DNA from: JBOHBN01 sp050698355
GTDB lineage: Bacteria; Actinomycetota; Actinomycetes; Streptosporangiales; WHST01
Length of the DNA stretch: 12,402 nt
Reading direction: 5' to 3'
Assembly (NCBI GenBank): GCA_050698355.1
Contig: JBOHBN010000019.1
Coordinates: 1 to 12,402, forward strand
The position numbers were made by a program, and so were the translations under genes. The notes under the pieces are model-generated. The model saw only the letters and a program-made list of their open reading frames with translations. It was not told the origin of the DNA and ran no database searches. Shown here piece after piece: positions 5,736-12,402 of the stretch (position 1 is the first letter of the stretch; each line of letters begins with the position of its first letter).

Positions 5736-7202
5736 ATGGTCGAAAACACCCGAGGCGGTACGCCCGCCACCACCACCGCGCCCGAGATCCCCAGCCACTA
5801 CCTCCCGCCCGTTCCCTACGCGGACCTGCCGGAGCCGCTGCCGTTGCGCCGGGTGTTGGGCCCGAGCGTGCTGCTGCTCGGTGCCTCGATCGGCTCCGGC
5901 GAGTACCTGCTGTGGCCGTACATCTCCACGCAGACTGGGCTCGCGCTCGTCTGGCTGGCGACGATCGGAATCCTCACGCAGTACTTCCTCAACATGGAGA
6001 TCGAGCGGTACACGCTCGCGACCGGCGAGACCGCGGTGACCGGGTTCGCGCGCATCTGGCGGCACTGGAGCTGGCTGTTCGTCATCATGACGATCCTGCC
6101 GTGGATGTGGCCGGGGTGGGCGACGGGCAGCTCGACCGCGCTGACGTTCGCGCTCGGGCTCGACTCCAGCACGATCGTCCCGATCACCATCGCCTCGCTC
6201 GTCGCGATCGGCATCGTGCTCACCGCGTCGCCCGTCGTGTACAAGACCACGGAGAAGATCCAGTTCTTCCTCGTCGGGCTGATCGTGTTGTTCATCATCT
6301 ACGCGGCGGTCGCGGCGATCTCCGGCGGGGCGTGGGCCGAGCTCGGCAAGGGCTTCACCACGCACATCCCCGACATCCCCGCCGGGATAGGCACGGTCGG
6401 CGGGGCGACGCTGCTCGGTGCGATCGCGTTCGCCGGTGCCGGAGGCACCCTCAACCTCGCTCAGTCGAACTGGATCCGCGACAAGGGGCTCGGGATGGGA
6501 TCGCGCATCCCGAAGATCGTCTCCCCGATCACGGGTCAGGAGGAGGCGACCCCGTCGGTCGGCTACTTCTTCCCGCAGGACGAGGCCAACCTGCGCCGGT
6601 GGCGCGGCTGGTGGCGGCTGGCCCACCGGGAGCAGTTCGTGACGTTCTTCGTCATCGGCCTCGCGTCGATCCTGATCTTCATGACCCTGACGTACGCGAC
6701 GCTCGGCGGCGCGAACATCCCGCAGGGCTTCGCGTTCGTCCAGGCGGAGGGTGAGGCGCTCAAGGATCAGGCGGCCAACTGGGTCGGGACCGCCTTCTGG
6801 GTCACCGGGATGGTCGTCCTGCTGACCACGAACCTGGCGCTGATCGACATGGTCGGTCGGGTCACCGCGGACATCGTCAAGACCAACTGGCTGCGCGCGA
6901 GCACTCGCTGGACGGAGAGCCGGATCTATTTCGTGGTCGTGTGGGCCGAGATCGTGTTCGGCTCGATCATCCTGCTCGCCGGCGTCAGTCAGCCGCTGGT
7001 TCTGGTGGTCATCTCCTCCGCCCTCAACGGCATCGTGATGTTCGTCTACTCGGTACTGCTCATCAAGCTCAACCGGGGCGTGCTCCCGCGCGGCATCAGG
7101 CTCGGCGGCGGCCGATTGTTCGCCGTCGGGTGGGCAGTGGTCTTCTACGGCTGCTTCTCGCTGTTCCTCGTCTACGACCAGGCGCGGAGCCTGTTTGGAT
7201 GA
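5736..7202 (+). CDS. Nramp-superfamily membrane transporter lacking metal-site motifs
   Basis: The 488-residue integral membrane protein has about eleven hydrophobic segments (roughly 42-62, 68-88, 112-130, 147-167, 176-196, 222-242, 303-323, 349-369, 397-417, 420-445, 462-481) and a hydrophilic loop at about 243-300. The first segment, GPSVLLLGASIGSGEYLLWP, has the GP...IGSGE pattern of Nramp relatives of the LeuT fold. The metal-binding DPGN of true Nramps is absent from segment 1 (GASIGSGE stands there), and the MPH of segment 6 is replaced by the region FAGAGGTLN. It is therefore probably not an Mn/Fe transporter. Its place within the operon suggests uptake of the organic acid or a related compound, which is inference. 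AAGGAGG precedes the ATG, and the stop overlaps the next start (ATGA). Confidence 0.75.
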   Translation: MVENTRGGTPATTTAPEIPSHYLPPVPYADLPEPLPLRRVLGPSVLLLGASIGSGEYLLWPYISTQTGLALVWLATIGILTQYFLNMEIERYTLATGETAVTGFARIWRHWSWLFVIMTILPWMWPGWATGSSTALTFALGLDSSTIVPITIASLVAIGIVLTASPVVYKTTEKIQFFLVGLIVLFIIYAAVAAISGGAWAELGKGFTTHIPDIPAGIGTVGGATLLGAIAFAGAGGTLNLAQSNWIRDKGLGMGSRIPKIVSPITGQEEATPSVGYFFPQDEANLRRWRGWWRLAHREQFVTFFVIGLASILIFMTLTYATLGGANIPQGFAFVQAEGEALKDQAANWVGTAFWVTGMVVLLTTNLALIDMVGRVTADIVKTNWLRASTRWTESRIYFVVVWAEIVFGSIILLAGVSQPLVLVVISSALNGIVMFVYSVLLIKLNRGVLPRGIRLGGGRLFAVGWAVVFYGCFSLFLVYDQARSLFG

Positions 7203-8905
7203 CGCGGACGGTCGCGGACCTGGTCGCCGCGTGCCTCGCAGCGCAGGGCGTACGCCGCGTGTACGGCCTGTGCGGCGGGCACATCCAGCCGCTGTGGGAT
7301 GCGGTGGCCAGGGCGGGGACACAGATCGTGGACGTCCGGCACGAGGCCGCGGCGGTCTACCTCGCGCAGGCGGAGGCCGAGCTGACCGGGCGGCTCGGCG
7401 TCGTGCTCGTGACGGCCGGTCCCGGGCTGACGAACGCCGTCACCGGCGTCGCGAACGCGGCGGCCAGCAAGGCGCCGGTGCTCGTGCTCTCCGGGCGTGC
7501 GCCCCGTCCGCAGGCCGGCAGGGGCGCGATGCAGGACATACCGCAGGCCGAGCTCGTACGGCCGCTGTGCCGCCGTGCAGTGGCGGTCGCTGGGGCTGGC
7601 GACGTGCTCGGCGAGGTCGAGCTGGCGGTTCGTTCCGCGCTGGGCGGGAGCGACCTGCCAGGTCCGGTGTACCTCGACCTGCCCGCGGACCTGTGGGACG
7701 AGGTTGCTCCGTGCCCAGCGCCGGAACCGGGGAACCGCCCGCTCTGGCGAGTGGAACCGAGGCCGCCGCCCGCGCAGGTGATCGAGGAGGCGCGGGCGCT
7801 GATCGAACGGTCCAGCCGCCCGGTCGTCGTCTGCGGGAGGGTGGCGCACGACGCCGCAGACCAGCTGGTGGCGTTCCTCGACCGTAGCGGCGCGGTCCTC
7901 CTCGACACCGCGGAGAGCCGCGGAACCGTACGGGCGTCGCACTCCGCCCGCGTGCCCGCGATGCGGTCGCGGGTCATGCGCGACGCCGACCTCGTGATCA
8001 CCGTTGGCCGCCGGCTCGACTTCCAGCTTGCGTACGGCTCCCCGGCTGTGTTCTCCCGCGGCGCCTCCTTCCTGCGCATCGGCCGGTCGGCGGACGAGAC
8101 CGCCGACAACCGACGCGGCGACGTCGAGGTGCACGCGGACCCCGCCCCGGCGCTCGCGGCGCTCACCGATGCCCGGGCCGCGCCTGCCGACCCGGACCGG
8201 TCGTGGCTGGCCGACCTGCGCGCGGAGAACGCGCGGCGCGTCGAGCAACTCGCCCGGCAATTGGCGGATCTGCCGGTGGGTGGCGACGGGCGCATGCACC
8301 CGTACCGGTTGCTCGCCTGCGTGAACGAGCACGTCCGCGACGCCGCGGTCGTCGTCGCCGACGGCGGCGACATCCTGTCCTTCGCCCGCGTGGCGCTGCA
8401 CGAACGGCGTTTCCTCGACTGCGGACCGTTCGGCTGCCTCGGCGTGGGCGTACCGTTCGCCATCGCCGCAGCGCTCAACAACCCGGGCCGGTTCGTCGCC
8501 GCGGTCATCGGCGACGGCGCGTTCGGTTTCACCGCGATGGAGCTGGCGACCGCCGTGCGGCAGCGCTCGGACGTACTCTTCGTCGTCGCGAACAACGAGG
8601 CGTGGAACATCGAGCGGCAGGACCAACTGCAGCGCTACGACGGCCGGCTGGTCGGGGTAGACCTCCCGGGCTGCCGGTACGACCTGGTGGCTCGCGGGCT
8701 GGGTGCCTACGCCGAGCGGGTGGAGCGCGCGGACGACCTCGACGCCGCGCTGCGGCGGGCGCGGGCGCGTACGCCGGCGCTGCTGGACGTCCTGGTGGCG
8801 CGGGACGCGGTCTCTCCCGACTTCAAGAACGGGCTCGCCGGCGTACCGGCACGCCAGGCGTTGCTGCCCTGGCACAGCGCCGAGATGGAACGCGACGCAG
8901 ACTAG
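7199..8905 (+). CDS. Thiamine-diphosphate lyase, 2-hydroxyacyl-CoA lyase-like (candidate 2-hydroxyisobutyryl-CoA lyase)
   Basis: The 568-residue protein has the three-domain ThDP fold: N-terminal Pyr domain (about 1-170) with the cofactor-activating Glu49 in DVRHEAAAVYLAQAEAE, a central domain (about 190-330), and a PP domain (about 365-535) with the Mg/ThDP motif from GDGAFGF (438-444) to NN (465-466). NNEAWNIERQDQLQRY after the motif and the tail RDAVSPDFKNGLAGVP resemble the actinobacterial 2-hydroxyacyl-CoA lyases as I remember them. Those cleave 2-hydroxyisobutyryl-CoA to acetone and formyl-CoA and are known next to the same ligase. The start overlaps the transporter stop as ATGA, with GGAG nine bases upstream. 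Alternatives are oxalyl-CoA decarboxylase, acetolactate synthase-like or benzoylformate decarboxylase-like enzymes. ThDP family is certain; lyase substrate is inferred from context and motif memory. Confidence 0.78.
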   Translation: MTRTVADLVAACLAAQGVRRVYGLCGGHIQPLWDAVARAGTQIVDVRHEAAAVYLAQAEAELTGRLGVVLVTAGPGLTNAVTGVANAAASKAPVLVLSGRAPRPQAGRGAMQDIPQAELVRPLCRRAVAVAGAGDVLGEVELAVRSALGGSDLPGPVYLDLPADLWDEVAPCPAPEPGNRPLWRVEPRPPPAQVIEEARALIERSSRPVVVCGRVAHDAADQLVAFLDRSGAVLLDTAESRGTVRASHSARVPAMRSRVMRDADLVITVGRRLDFQLAYGSPAVFSRGASFLRIGRSADETADNRRGDVEVHADPAPALAALTDARAAPADPDRSWLADLRAENARRVEQLARQLADLPVGGDGRMHPYRLLACVNEHVRDAAVVVADGGDILSFARVALHERRFLDCGPFGCLGVGVPFAIAAALNNPGRFVAAVIGDGAFGFTAMELATAVRQRSDVLFVVANNEAWNIERQDQLQRYDGRLVGVDLPGCRYDLVARGLGAYAERVERADDLDAALRRARARTPALLDVLVARDAVSPDFKNGLAGVPARQALLPWHSAEMERDAD

Positions 8906-8909
8906 GCCT

Positions 8910-9047
8910 ATGACGGTCGAGGGCCCAGAACCGGAGGGCGGCGATGCCGCCTGCTGGCTGAACCGCGTGTGCCCGGAGTGTGGCCGGCTGAACGGCGAGT
9001 TGGGTGACGGCACCTGCGAGACCTGCGGCGCCGAGCTGGAGCAGTGA
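8910..9047 (+). CDS. Small zinc-ribbon protein, 45 residues, unknown function
   Basis: The tiny ORF begins four bases after the lyase stop. Its only recognisable feature is a zinc ribbon of four cysteines: Cys21-x2-Cys24 (VCPECGRL) and Cys36-x2-Cys39 (TCETCGAEL), a knuckle pattern that would hold one zinc. The first 12 residues are acidic and probably disordered; an aromatic WLNR precedes the first knuckle. The ribosome site is weak (TAGG, three bases before the ATG), so translation probably depends on coupling with the lyase gene. Coding is supported by the paired CxxC motifs, high third-position GC and tight placement. I do not recognise a function; possible roles are a protein-interaction or nucleic-acid-binding accessory. 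Confidence 0.68.
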   Translation: MTVEGPEPEGGDAACWLNRVCPECGRLNGELGDGTCETCGAELEQ

Positions 9048-9092
9048 CCGGGCCCTGCTGCACGGACCGGCCGTACCCGTAGGGTGGCCGGC

Positions 9093-9626
9093 ATGCTGAG
9101 CGAGGACGAGCCGTCCATGGGGACGTTGGGGGGCCACCGGCCCGCGGTGGATCCCAAGGCGTGGGTCGCGCCCGGCGCTGTGCTCGTCGGTCGGGTGCAC
9201 CTCGGGCCCGGGGCGAGCGTCTGGTACGGCTGCGTGCTGCGAGCCGAGGACGACGACATCGTGCTCGGCGCGGACGTGAACGTGCAGGACCTGTCCTGCC
9301 TGCACGCCGAGGCCGGCGAGCCCGCCATACTCGAGGATCGCGTGTCCGTCGGGCATCGCGCGATCGTGCACGGCGCGCGCATCGGTGCCGGGAGCCTGAT
9401 CGGGATGGGTGCCGTCGTGCTCGGCAGCGCGAACGTCGGTGAGGGGGCGCTCATCGCCGCCGGCGCGGTCGTACGGCCGGGATCCACCGTGCCGCCGGGC
9501 ACGCTGGCGGCGGGCGTACCGGCCAAGGTGCTGCGGCCGCTCAAGGACGAGGAGCGGTCCCTGCTCGACCACACCTGGCGCTCGTACATCGAGCGCCGGG
9601 AGCAGCACCGCACCGTCACCTGGTAA
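9093..9626 (+). CDS. Gamma-class carbonic anhydrase-like hexapeptide-repeat protein
   Basis: The 177-residue protein has the left-handed beta-helix repeats of the gamma carbonic anhydrase/YrdA/PaaY group (about residues 20-140) and a C-terminal helix (about 150-170). The three zinc ligands are in place: His71 (CLHAE), His88 and His93 (VGHRAIVHG). Gln65 (NVQD) and Arg50 (VLRAED) are kept, but the Asp that usually follows in RxD is Glu52. The family hydrates CO2 or, as in PaaY, acts as a thioesterase on CoA compounds; many members are inactive as anhydrases. The ATG at 9093 was chosen because AGGGTGG ends five bases before it; a GTG at 9084 is possible but has no site. Its place in the operon suggests bicarbonate supply or CoA-ester clean-up, both inference. 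Confidence 0.85.
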   Translation: MLSEDEPSMGTLGGHRPAVDPKAWVAPGAVLVGRVHLGPGASVWYGCVLRAEDDDIVLGADVNVQDLSCLHAEAGEPAILEDRVSVGHRAIVHGARIGAGSLIGMGAVVLGSANVGEGALIAAGAVVRPGSTVPPGTLAAGVPAKVLRPLKDEERSLLDHTWRSYIERREQHRTVTW

Positions 9627-9633
9627 CCCGTAA

Positions 9634-9679
9634 GTTGTCAGTGTCTGGTTGAGCTGTAGCGCAACCAGGCACTGACAAC
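9634..9679 (+). terminator. Long hairpin between the carbonic-anhydrase-like gene and aacS
   Basis: GTTGTCAGTG (9634-9643) pairs perfectly with CACTGACAAC (9670-9679). After a T-G wobble, CTGGTTG (9645-9651) pairs with CAACCAG (9662-9668), giving an 18-bp stem around a 10-base loop that itself holds a small GC-TGTA-GC pairing. It starts eight bases after the stop. No T-run follows, so it fits an actinobacterial terminator without a U tract, an mRNA 3' protector, or a large operator dyad for aacS. Its position favours ending the upstream operon. Confidence 0.6.
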
Positions 9680-9704
9680 CTGCCGTAGCGGGAGGGAGTG
9701 GGCG

Positions 9705-11702
9705 ATGCGTCAGGGCGACGTGCTGTGGCAGCCGCAGGCGGACGTGCTGCAGACCTCGCGGATCGGCGACTACCTGCGATACCTGGAACGCTCGCGCGGG
9801 TTGTCGTTCACCGAGTACGGCGCGCTCTGGCGGTGGTCGGTCGACGGCCTGGAGGGCTTCTGGGAGTCGATCTGGGAGTACTTCGACGTCGCCGCGCACA
9901 GCCCGTACGACGCCGTGCTTACCGGGCACGCGATGCCCGGCGCGCGGTGGTTCCCGGGGTCCACGATCAACTACGCCGAGCACGCACTGCGTCCGGCGGG
10001 GCGGGCTGACGATGACGTCGCGGTGGTCGCCCGCTCCCAGACCCGCGCGCCGGTCGAGCTGACCGTCGCCGAGCTGCGCGACCAGGTCGCGCGTGCCCGC
10101 GCAGGCCTGCAGCGCGGCGGCGTGCGCCGCGGCGACCGGGTCGCGGCGTACCTGCCGAACATCCCCGAGACCGTCGTCCTGTTCCTCGCCTGCGCCAGCC
10201 TCGGAGCGGTGTTCTCCTCCTGCGCCCCGGAGTTCGGCACCCGAAGCGTCGTAGACCGCTGGCGGCAGGTGGAGCCGACCGTGCTGGTGACCGTGGACGG
10301 CTACAGGTACGGCCGCAAGGAGATCGACAGGACCGCGGAGGTCGCGGCGCTGCGCGCGCAGCTGCCGAGCATCCGGCAGACCATCGTCGTCCCTTATCTC
10401 GAACCCGACCCGTCCCGGGTACCCGACGCGCTCGCCTGGTCGGAGCTGCTCGCCGAACCCGGCGAGCTCGCGTTCGAGCCGGTGCCGTTCGACCACCCGC
10501 TGTACGTGCTGTACTCCTCGGGCACGACCGGCCTGCCCAAGCCGATCGTGCACGGCCACGGCGGTATCACCGTCGAGCACCTGAAGCTGCTCGCGCTGCA
10601 CAGCGACCTCGGGCCCGGCTCGCGGTTCTTCTGGTTCACGACCACCGGCTGGATGATGTGGAACTACCTCGTCTCCGGCCTGCTCGTCGGCGCCACCATC
10701 GTCTTGTACGACGGCGATCCCGCGTATCCCGACCTCGGTGAGCTGTGGCGGGTCGCAGGCGACACGGCGATGACCTACTTCGGCACGAGCGCGCCGTTCC
10801 TGCTGTCCTGCCGCAAGCAGGGCATCGAGCCGCGCACGGTCGCGGACGTCTCGCCGCTGCGGGGCATCGGCTCCACCGGCTCGCCGCTGCCGGTCGAGGG
10901 GTTCGAGTGGGTCTACGAGCACGTGGCCAACCCCGGGTCCACCGCCCTGCAGCTCGCCTCGGTCTCGGGCGGCACTGACGTGTGCACCGCGTTCGTCGGC
11001 AACGCGCCGCTGCTGCCGGTGTACGCCGGGGAGCTCTCCTGCCGGTGCCTGGGCGCGCGGGTCGAGGCGTACGACGAGATGGGCCGCTCGGTGGTCGGGC
11101 AGCAGGGCGAACTGGTGGTCACCGCCCCGATGCCGTCGATGCCGGTGGGCCTGTGGGGCGACACGGACGGCTCCCGCTACCGGGAGGCGTACTTCTCCAC
11201 CTACGAGGGCGTCTGGCGGCACGGCGACTGGCTCACCATCACCGACCGGGGCACCTGCGTGCTCACCGGCCGGTCCGACGCCACCCTCAACCGTGGCGGC
11301 GTACGGCTCGGCACGGCCGAGTTCTACGCGGTCGTCGAGGACACCCCGGAGGTCGTCGACAGCCTCGTCGTCCACTTGGAGGACGGCGGGGGCGGTCCCG
11401 GCCGGCTGCTGCTGTTCCTCGTGCTGGACGAGGGGTGCCGGCTCGACGCGCAGTTGCGCGAGCGCATCGCGCGCGAGCTGCGTGCCTCCCTCTCCCCGCG
11501 ACACGTGCCGGACGAGATGCACCAGGTCGCCGCCGTTCCACGAACGCTCTCGGGCAAGAAGCTCGAGGTGCCGGTCAAGCGCATCCTGGCCGGCACGCCG
11601 GTCGACGAGGCCGCGGCCAGGGGCGCGCTCGCCAACCCGGAGTCGCTCGTCGCGTACGAGACGTTCGGAGGCACTCCGAGTGGTCCGGAGGGCGTCGCGT
11701 AG
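9705..11702 (+). CDS. aacS: Acetoacetate-CoA ligase (acetoacetyl-CoA synthetase)
   Basis: The 665-residue enzyme would activate acetoacetate with ATP and CoA to acetoacetyl-CoA in the cytoplasm. It has the acetyl-CoA-synthetase-type N-terminal region (FWESIWEYFDV, then WFPGSTINYAEHAL), the phosphate loop YSSGTTGLPKPIVHGHGG at 270-287, the FTTTGWMMWNYLVSGLLVGA segment (311-330) typical of AacS, GDW at 507-509, the hinge GRSDATLNRGGVRLGTAEFY (522-541) and the catalytic lysine in SGKKLEVPVKRI (Lys618). The length is usual for AacS. GGAGG stands nine bases before the ATG. A strong hairpin separates it from the previous gene, so it may have its own promoter; none is obvious. Acetoacetate or acetoacetyl-CoA is where both routes of the upstream pathway would arrive, which supports a shared role. 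Confidence 0.95.
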   Translation: MRQGDVLWQPQADVLQTSRIGDYLRYLERSRGLSFTEYGALWRWSVDGLEGFWESIWEYFDVAAHSPYDAVLTGHAMPGARWFPGSTINYAEHALRPAGRADDDVAVVARSQTRAPVELTVAELRDQVARARAGLQRGGVRRGDRVAAYLPNIPETVVLFLACASLGAVFSSCAPEFGTRSVVDRWRQVEPTVLVTVDGYRYGRKEIDRTAEVAALRAQLPSIRQTIVVPYLEPDPSRVPDALAWSELLAEPGELAFEPVPFDHPLYVLYSSGTTGLPKPIVHGHGGITVEHLKLLALHSDLGPGSRFFWFTTTGWMMWNYLVSGLLVGATIVLYDGDPAYPDLGELWRVAGDTAMTYFGTSAPFLLSCRKQGIEPRTVADVSPLRGIGSTGSPLPVEGFEWVYEHVANPGSTALQLASVSGGTDVCTAFVGNAPLLPVYAGELSCRCLGARVEAYDEMGRSVVGQQGELVVTAPMPSMPVGLWGDTDGSRYREAYFSTYEGVWRHGDWLTITDRGTCVLTGRSDATLNRGGVRLGTAEFYAVVEDTPEVVDSLVVHLEDGGGGPGRLLLFLVLDEGCRLDAQLRERIARELRASLSPRHVPDEMHQVAAVPRTLSGKKLEVPVKRILAGTPVDEAAARGALANPESLVAYETFGGTPSGPEGVA

Positions 11703-11711
11703 CCTGCATAC

Positions 11712-11723
11712 GCCCGAAAGGGC
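11712..11723 (+). repeat. Small GNRA-type hairpin after aacS
   Basis: GCCC GAAA GGGC forms a 4-bp GC stem closed by a GAAA tetraloop nine bases after the aacS stop. It is short and has no T-run, so it is at best a weak 3' end signal. The rest of the 80-bp gap to the next gene shows no convincing promoter. Confidence 0.3.
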
Positions 11724-11782
11724 CACGCGGTACCCATGAGTAACATGCCGAACGCGGAAACGCCGCATGCGAGGAGTACCCA

Positions 11783-12400
11783 GTGCGTCTACGCCTCACT
11801 CCGCGCGACCAGGTGTTCTACGAGATGTTCACCCAGTCGGCGGCCAACATCCTCACCGGCTCCAGGCTTCTCGTCGAGCTGTTCAGCGACGACGCGGACC
11901 GTGCGGAGATCGCGGGCAAGATGCGTGCCTGCGAGCATACCGGGGACGACCTGGTGCACGGCATCATGCAGCGCATCAACCAGACGTTCGTCACCCCGTT
12001 CGACCGGGAGGACATCTACCGGCTTGCCGGTGAGCTGGACGACGTCATGGACTTCATGGAGGCCGCGGCCGACCTCGTCGTGCTTTACCAGCTCGATGAG
12101 CTGCCGCGGGAGATGATCCGGCAGGTCGACGTGCTGGAGCGCGCCGCCGAGCTGACCGCGGAAGCGATGCCGCGCCTGAAGTCCATGCGCGACCTCGAGG
12201 CGTACTGGATCGAGGTCAACCGCCTGGAGAACGAGGGTGACAAGTTCTACCGGCGCATGCTCGCGCACCTGTTCGGCGGCAGCTACGACGCGCTCACCGT
12301 CATGAAGCTGAAGGAGATCGTGGAGCAGCTCGAGCAGGCGATGGACGCGTTCGAGCACGTCGCCAACACGGTCGAGACGATCGCGGTCAAGGAGTCGTAG
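11783..12400 (+). CDS. DUF47/PhoU-like phosphate transport regulator
   Basis: The 205-residue all-helical protein matches the DUF47 family, distant relatives of PhoU that usually sit directly before a low-affinity PiT-type phosphate permease and are thought to modulate it. Features are the opening FYEMFTQSAANILTGSRLL, ACEHTGDDLVHGIMQRINQT (49-68), TPFDREDIYRLAGELDDVMD (71-90) and the second repeat with VNRLENEGDKFYRRML (144-159), which holds the paired E..GD metal-binding pattern. The GTG at 11783 is set by GAGGAG six bases upstream; no ATG fits. The stop is two bases from the window end, so the expected permease gene would lie outside. It appears unrelated to the acyl-CoA genes upstream. Confidence 0.9.
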   Translation: MRLRLTPRDQVFYEMFTQSAANILTGSRLLVELFSDDADRAEIAGKMRACEHTGDDLVHGIMQRINQTFVTPFDREDIYRLAGELDDVMDFMEAAADLVVLYQLDELPREMIRQVDVLERAAELTAEAMPRLKSMRDLEAYWIEVNRLENEGDKFYRRMLAHLFGGSYDALTVMKLKEIVEQLEQAMDAFEHVANTVETIAVKES

Positions 12401-12402
12401 GT

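Noticed and set aside
3944..5776. A 610-codon minus-strand frame opposite hcmA
   Set aside because: The plus strand here encodes an unmistakable mutase; the reverse frame has no motif.
5736..7202. Mn/Fe Nramp transporter (mntH)
   Set aside because: The DPGN and MPH metal-binding motifs are both absent.
5706..7322. A 538-codon minus-strand frame opposite the transporter
   Set aside because: It is highly charged and repetitive in composition, which is the reverse-complement image of hydrophobic membrane codons.
7172..9619. An 815-codon open frame on the minus strand
   Set aside because: It is antisense to the ThDP lyase and the two genes behind it and shows no recognisable domain. Long antisense frames are expected at this GC content.
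8823..11768. A 981-codon open frame on the minus strand
   Set aside because: It lies opposite the lyase end, carbonic-anhydrase-like gene and aacS, all with clear family motifs. Its translation is arginine/alanine/glycine-rich low-complexity sequence, the usual antisense shadow in GC-rich DNA.
1..12402. CRISPR, tRNA, rRNA, insertion sequences, phage or defence genes
   Set aside because: No repeated units, RNA-gene hallmarks, transposase motifs or terminal inverted repeats were seen on either strand.

Overview
The window is GC-rich throughout, has GTG as well as ATG starts, short intergenic gaps and overlapping stop/start codons. These traits fit a high-GC actinobacterium. I cannot name the genus from sequence alone; a Pseudonocardiales-like organism is a guess based on where similar genes are known.

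Layout. Positions 1-284 (minus) hold the first 94 codons of a MerR-type regulator that runs off the left edge, with a textbook MerR promoter/operator in front of it. Positions 365-1087 (minus) hold a GntR/FadR-type (FCD) regulator. It is divergent from a long plus-strand gene set: B12-binding mutase subunit (hcmB, 1190), PaaK-like acyl-CoA ligase (hcl-like, 1611), MeaB-type GTPase chaperone (3037), mutase catalytic subunit (hcmA, 3998), Nramp-superfamily membrane transporter (5736), thiamine-diphosphate lyase (7199), 45-residue zinc-ribbon protein (8910) and gamma-carbonic-anhydrase-like protein (9093). A long hairpin (9634-9679) separates this set from acetoacetate-CoA ligase (aacS, 9705). 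The last gene is a DUF47/PhoU-like protein (11783), probably the start of an unrelated phosphate-transport locus.

How the genes work together. The mutase large subunit has the substrate-pocket residues of 2-hydroxyisobutyryl-CoA mutase (Ile89, Asp116, Gln207) rather than those of methylmalonyl-CoA mutase. With ligase and GTPase this gives a complete pathway: 2-hydroxyisobutyrate to 2-hydroxyisobutyryl-CoA to 3-hydroxybutyryl-CoA. The adjacent ThDP enzyme resembles 2-hydroxyacyl-CoA lyases, which in actinobacteria split 2-hydroxyisobutyryl-CoA into acetone and formyl-CoA. As far as I recall, the mutase and lyase solutions were described in different organisms as alternatives next to the same ligase; here both sit in one apparent operon and would compete for one CoA thioester. 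Downstream aacS could collect acetoacetate, including any made from acetone by carboxylation, and the carbonic-anhydrase-like protein could supply bicarbonate. These last links are inference.

Regulation. A perfect FadR-family operator, TGGTCTGACCA, overlaps the -10 of a good promoter in front of hcmB, so the divergent GntR protein is the likely repressor. No rRNA, tRNA, CRISPR array, insertion sequence or phage gene was seen.
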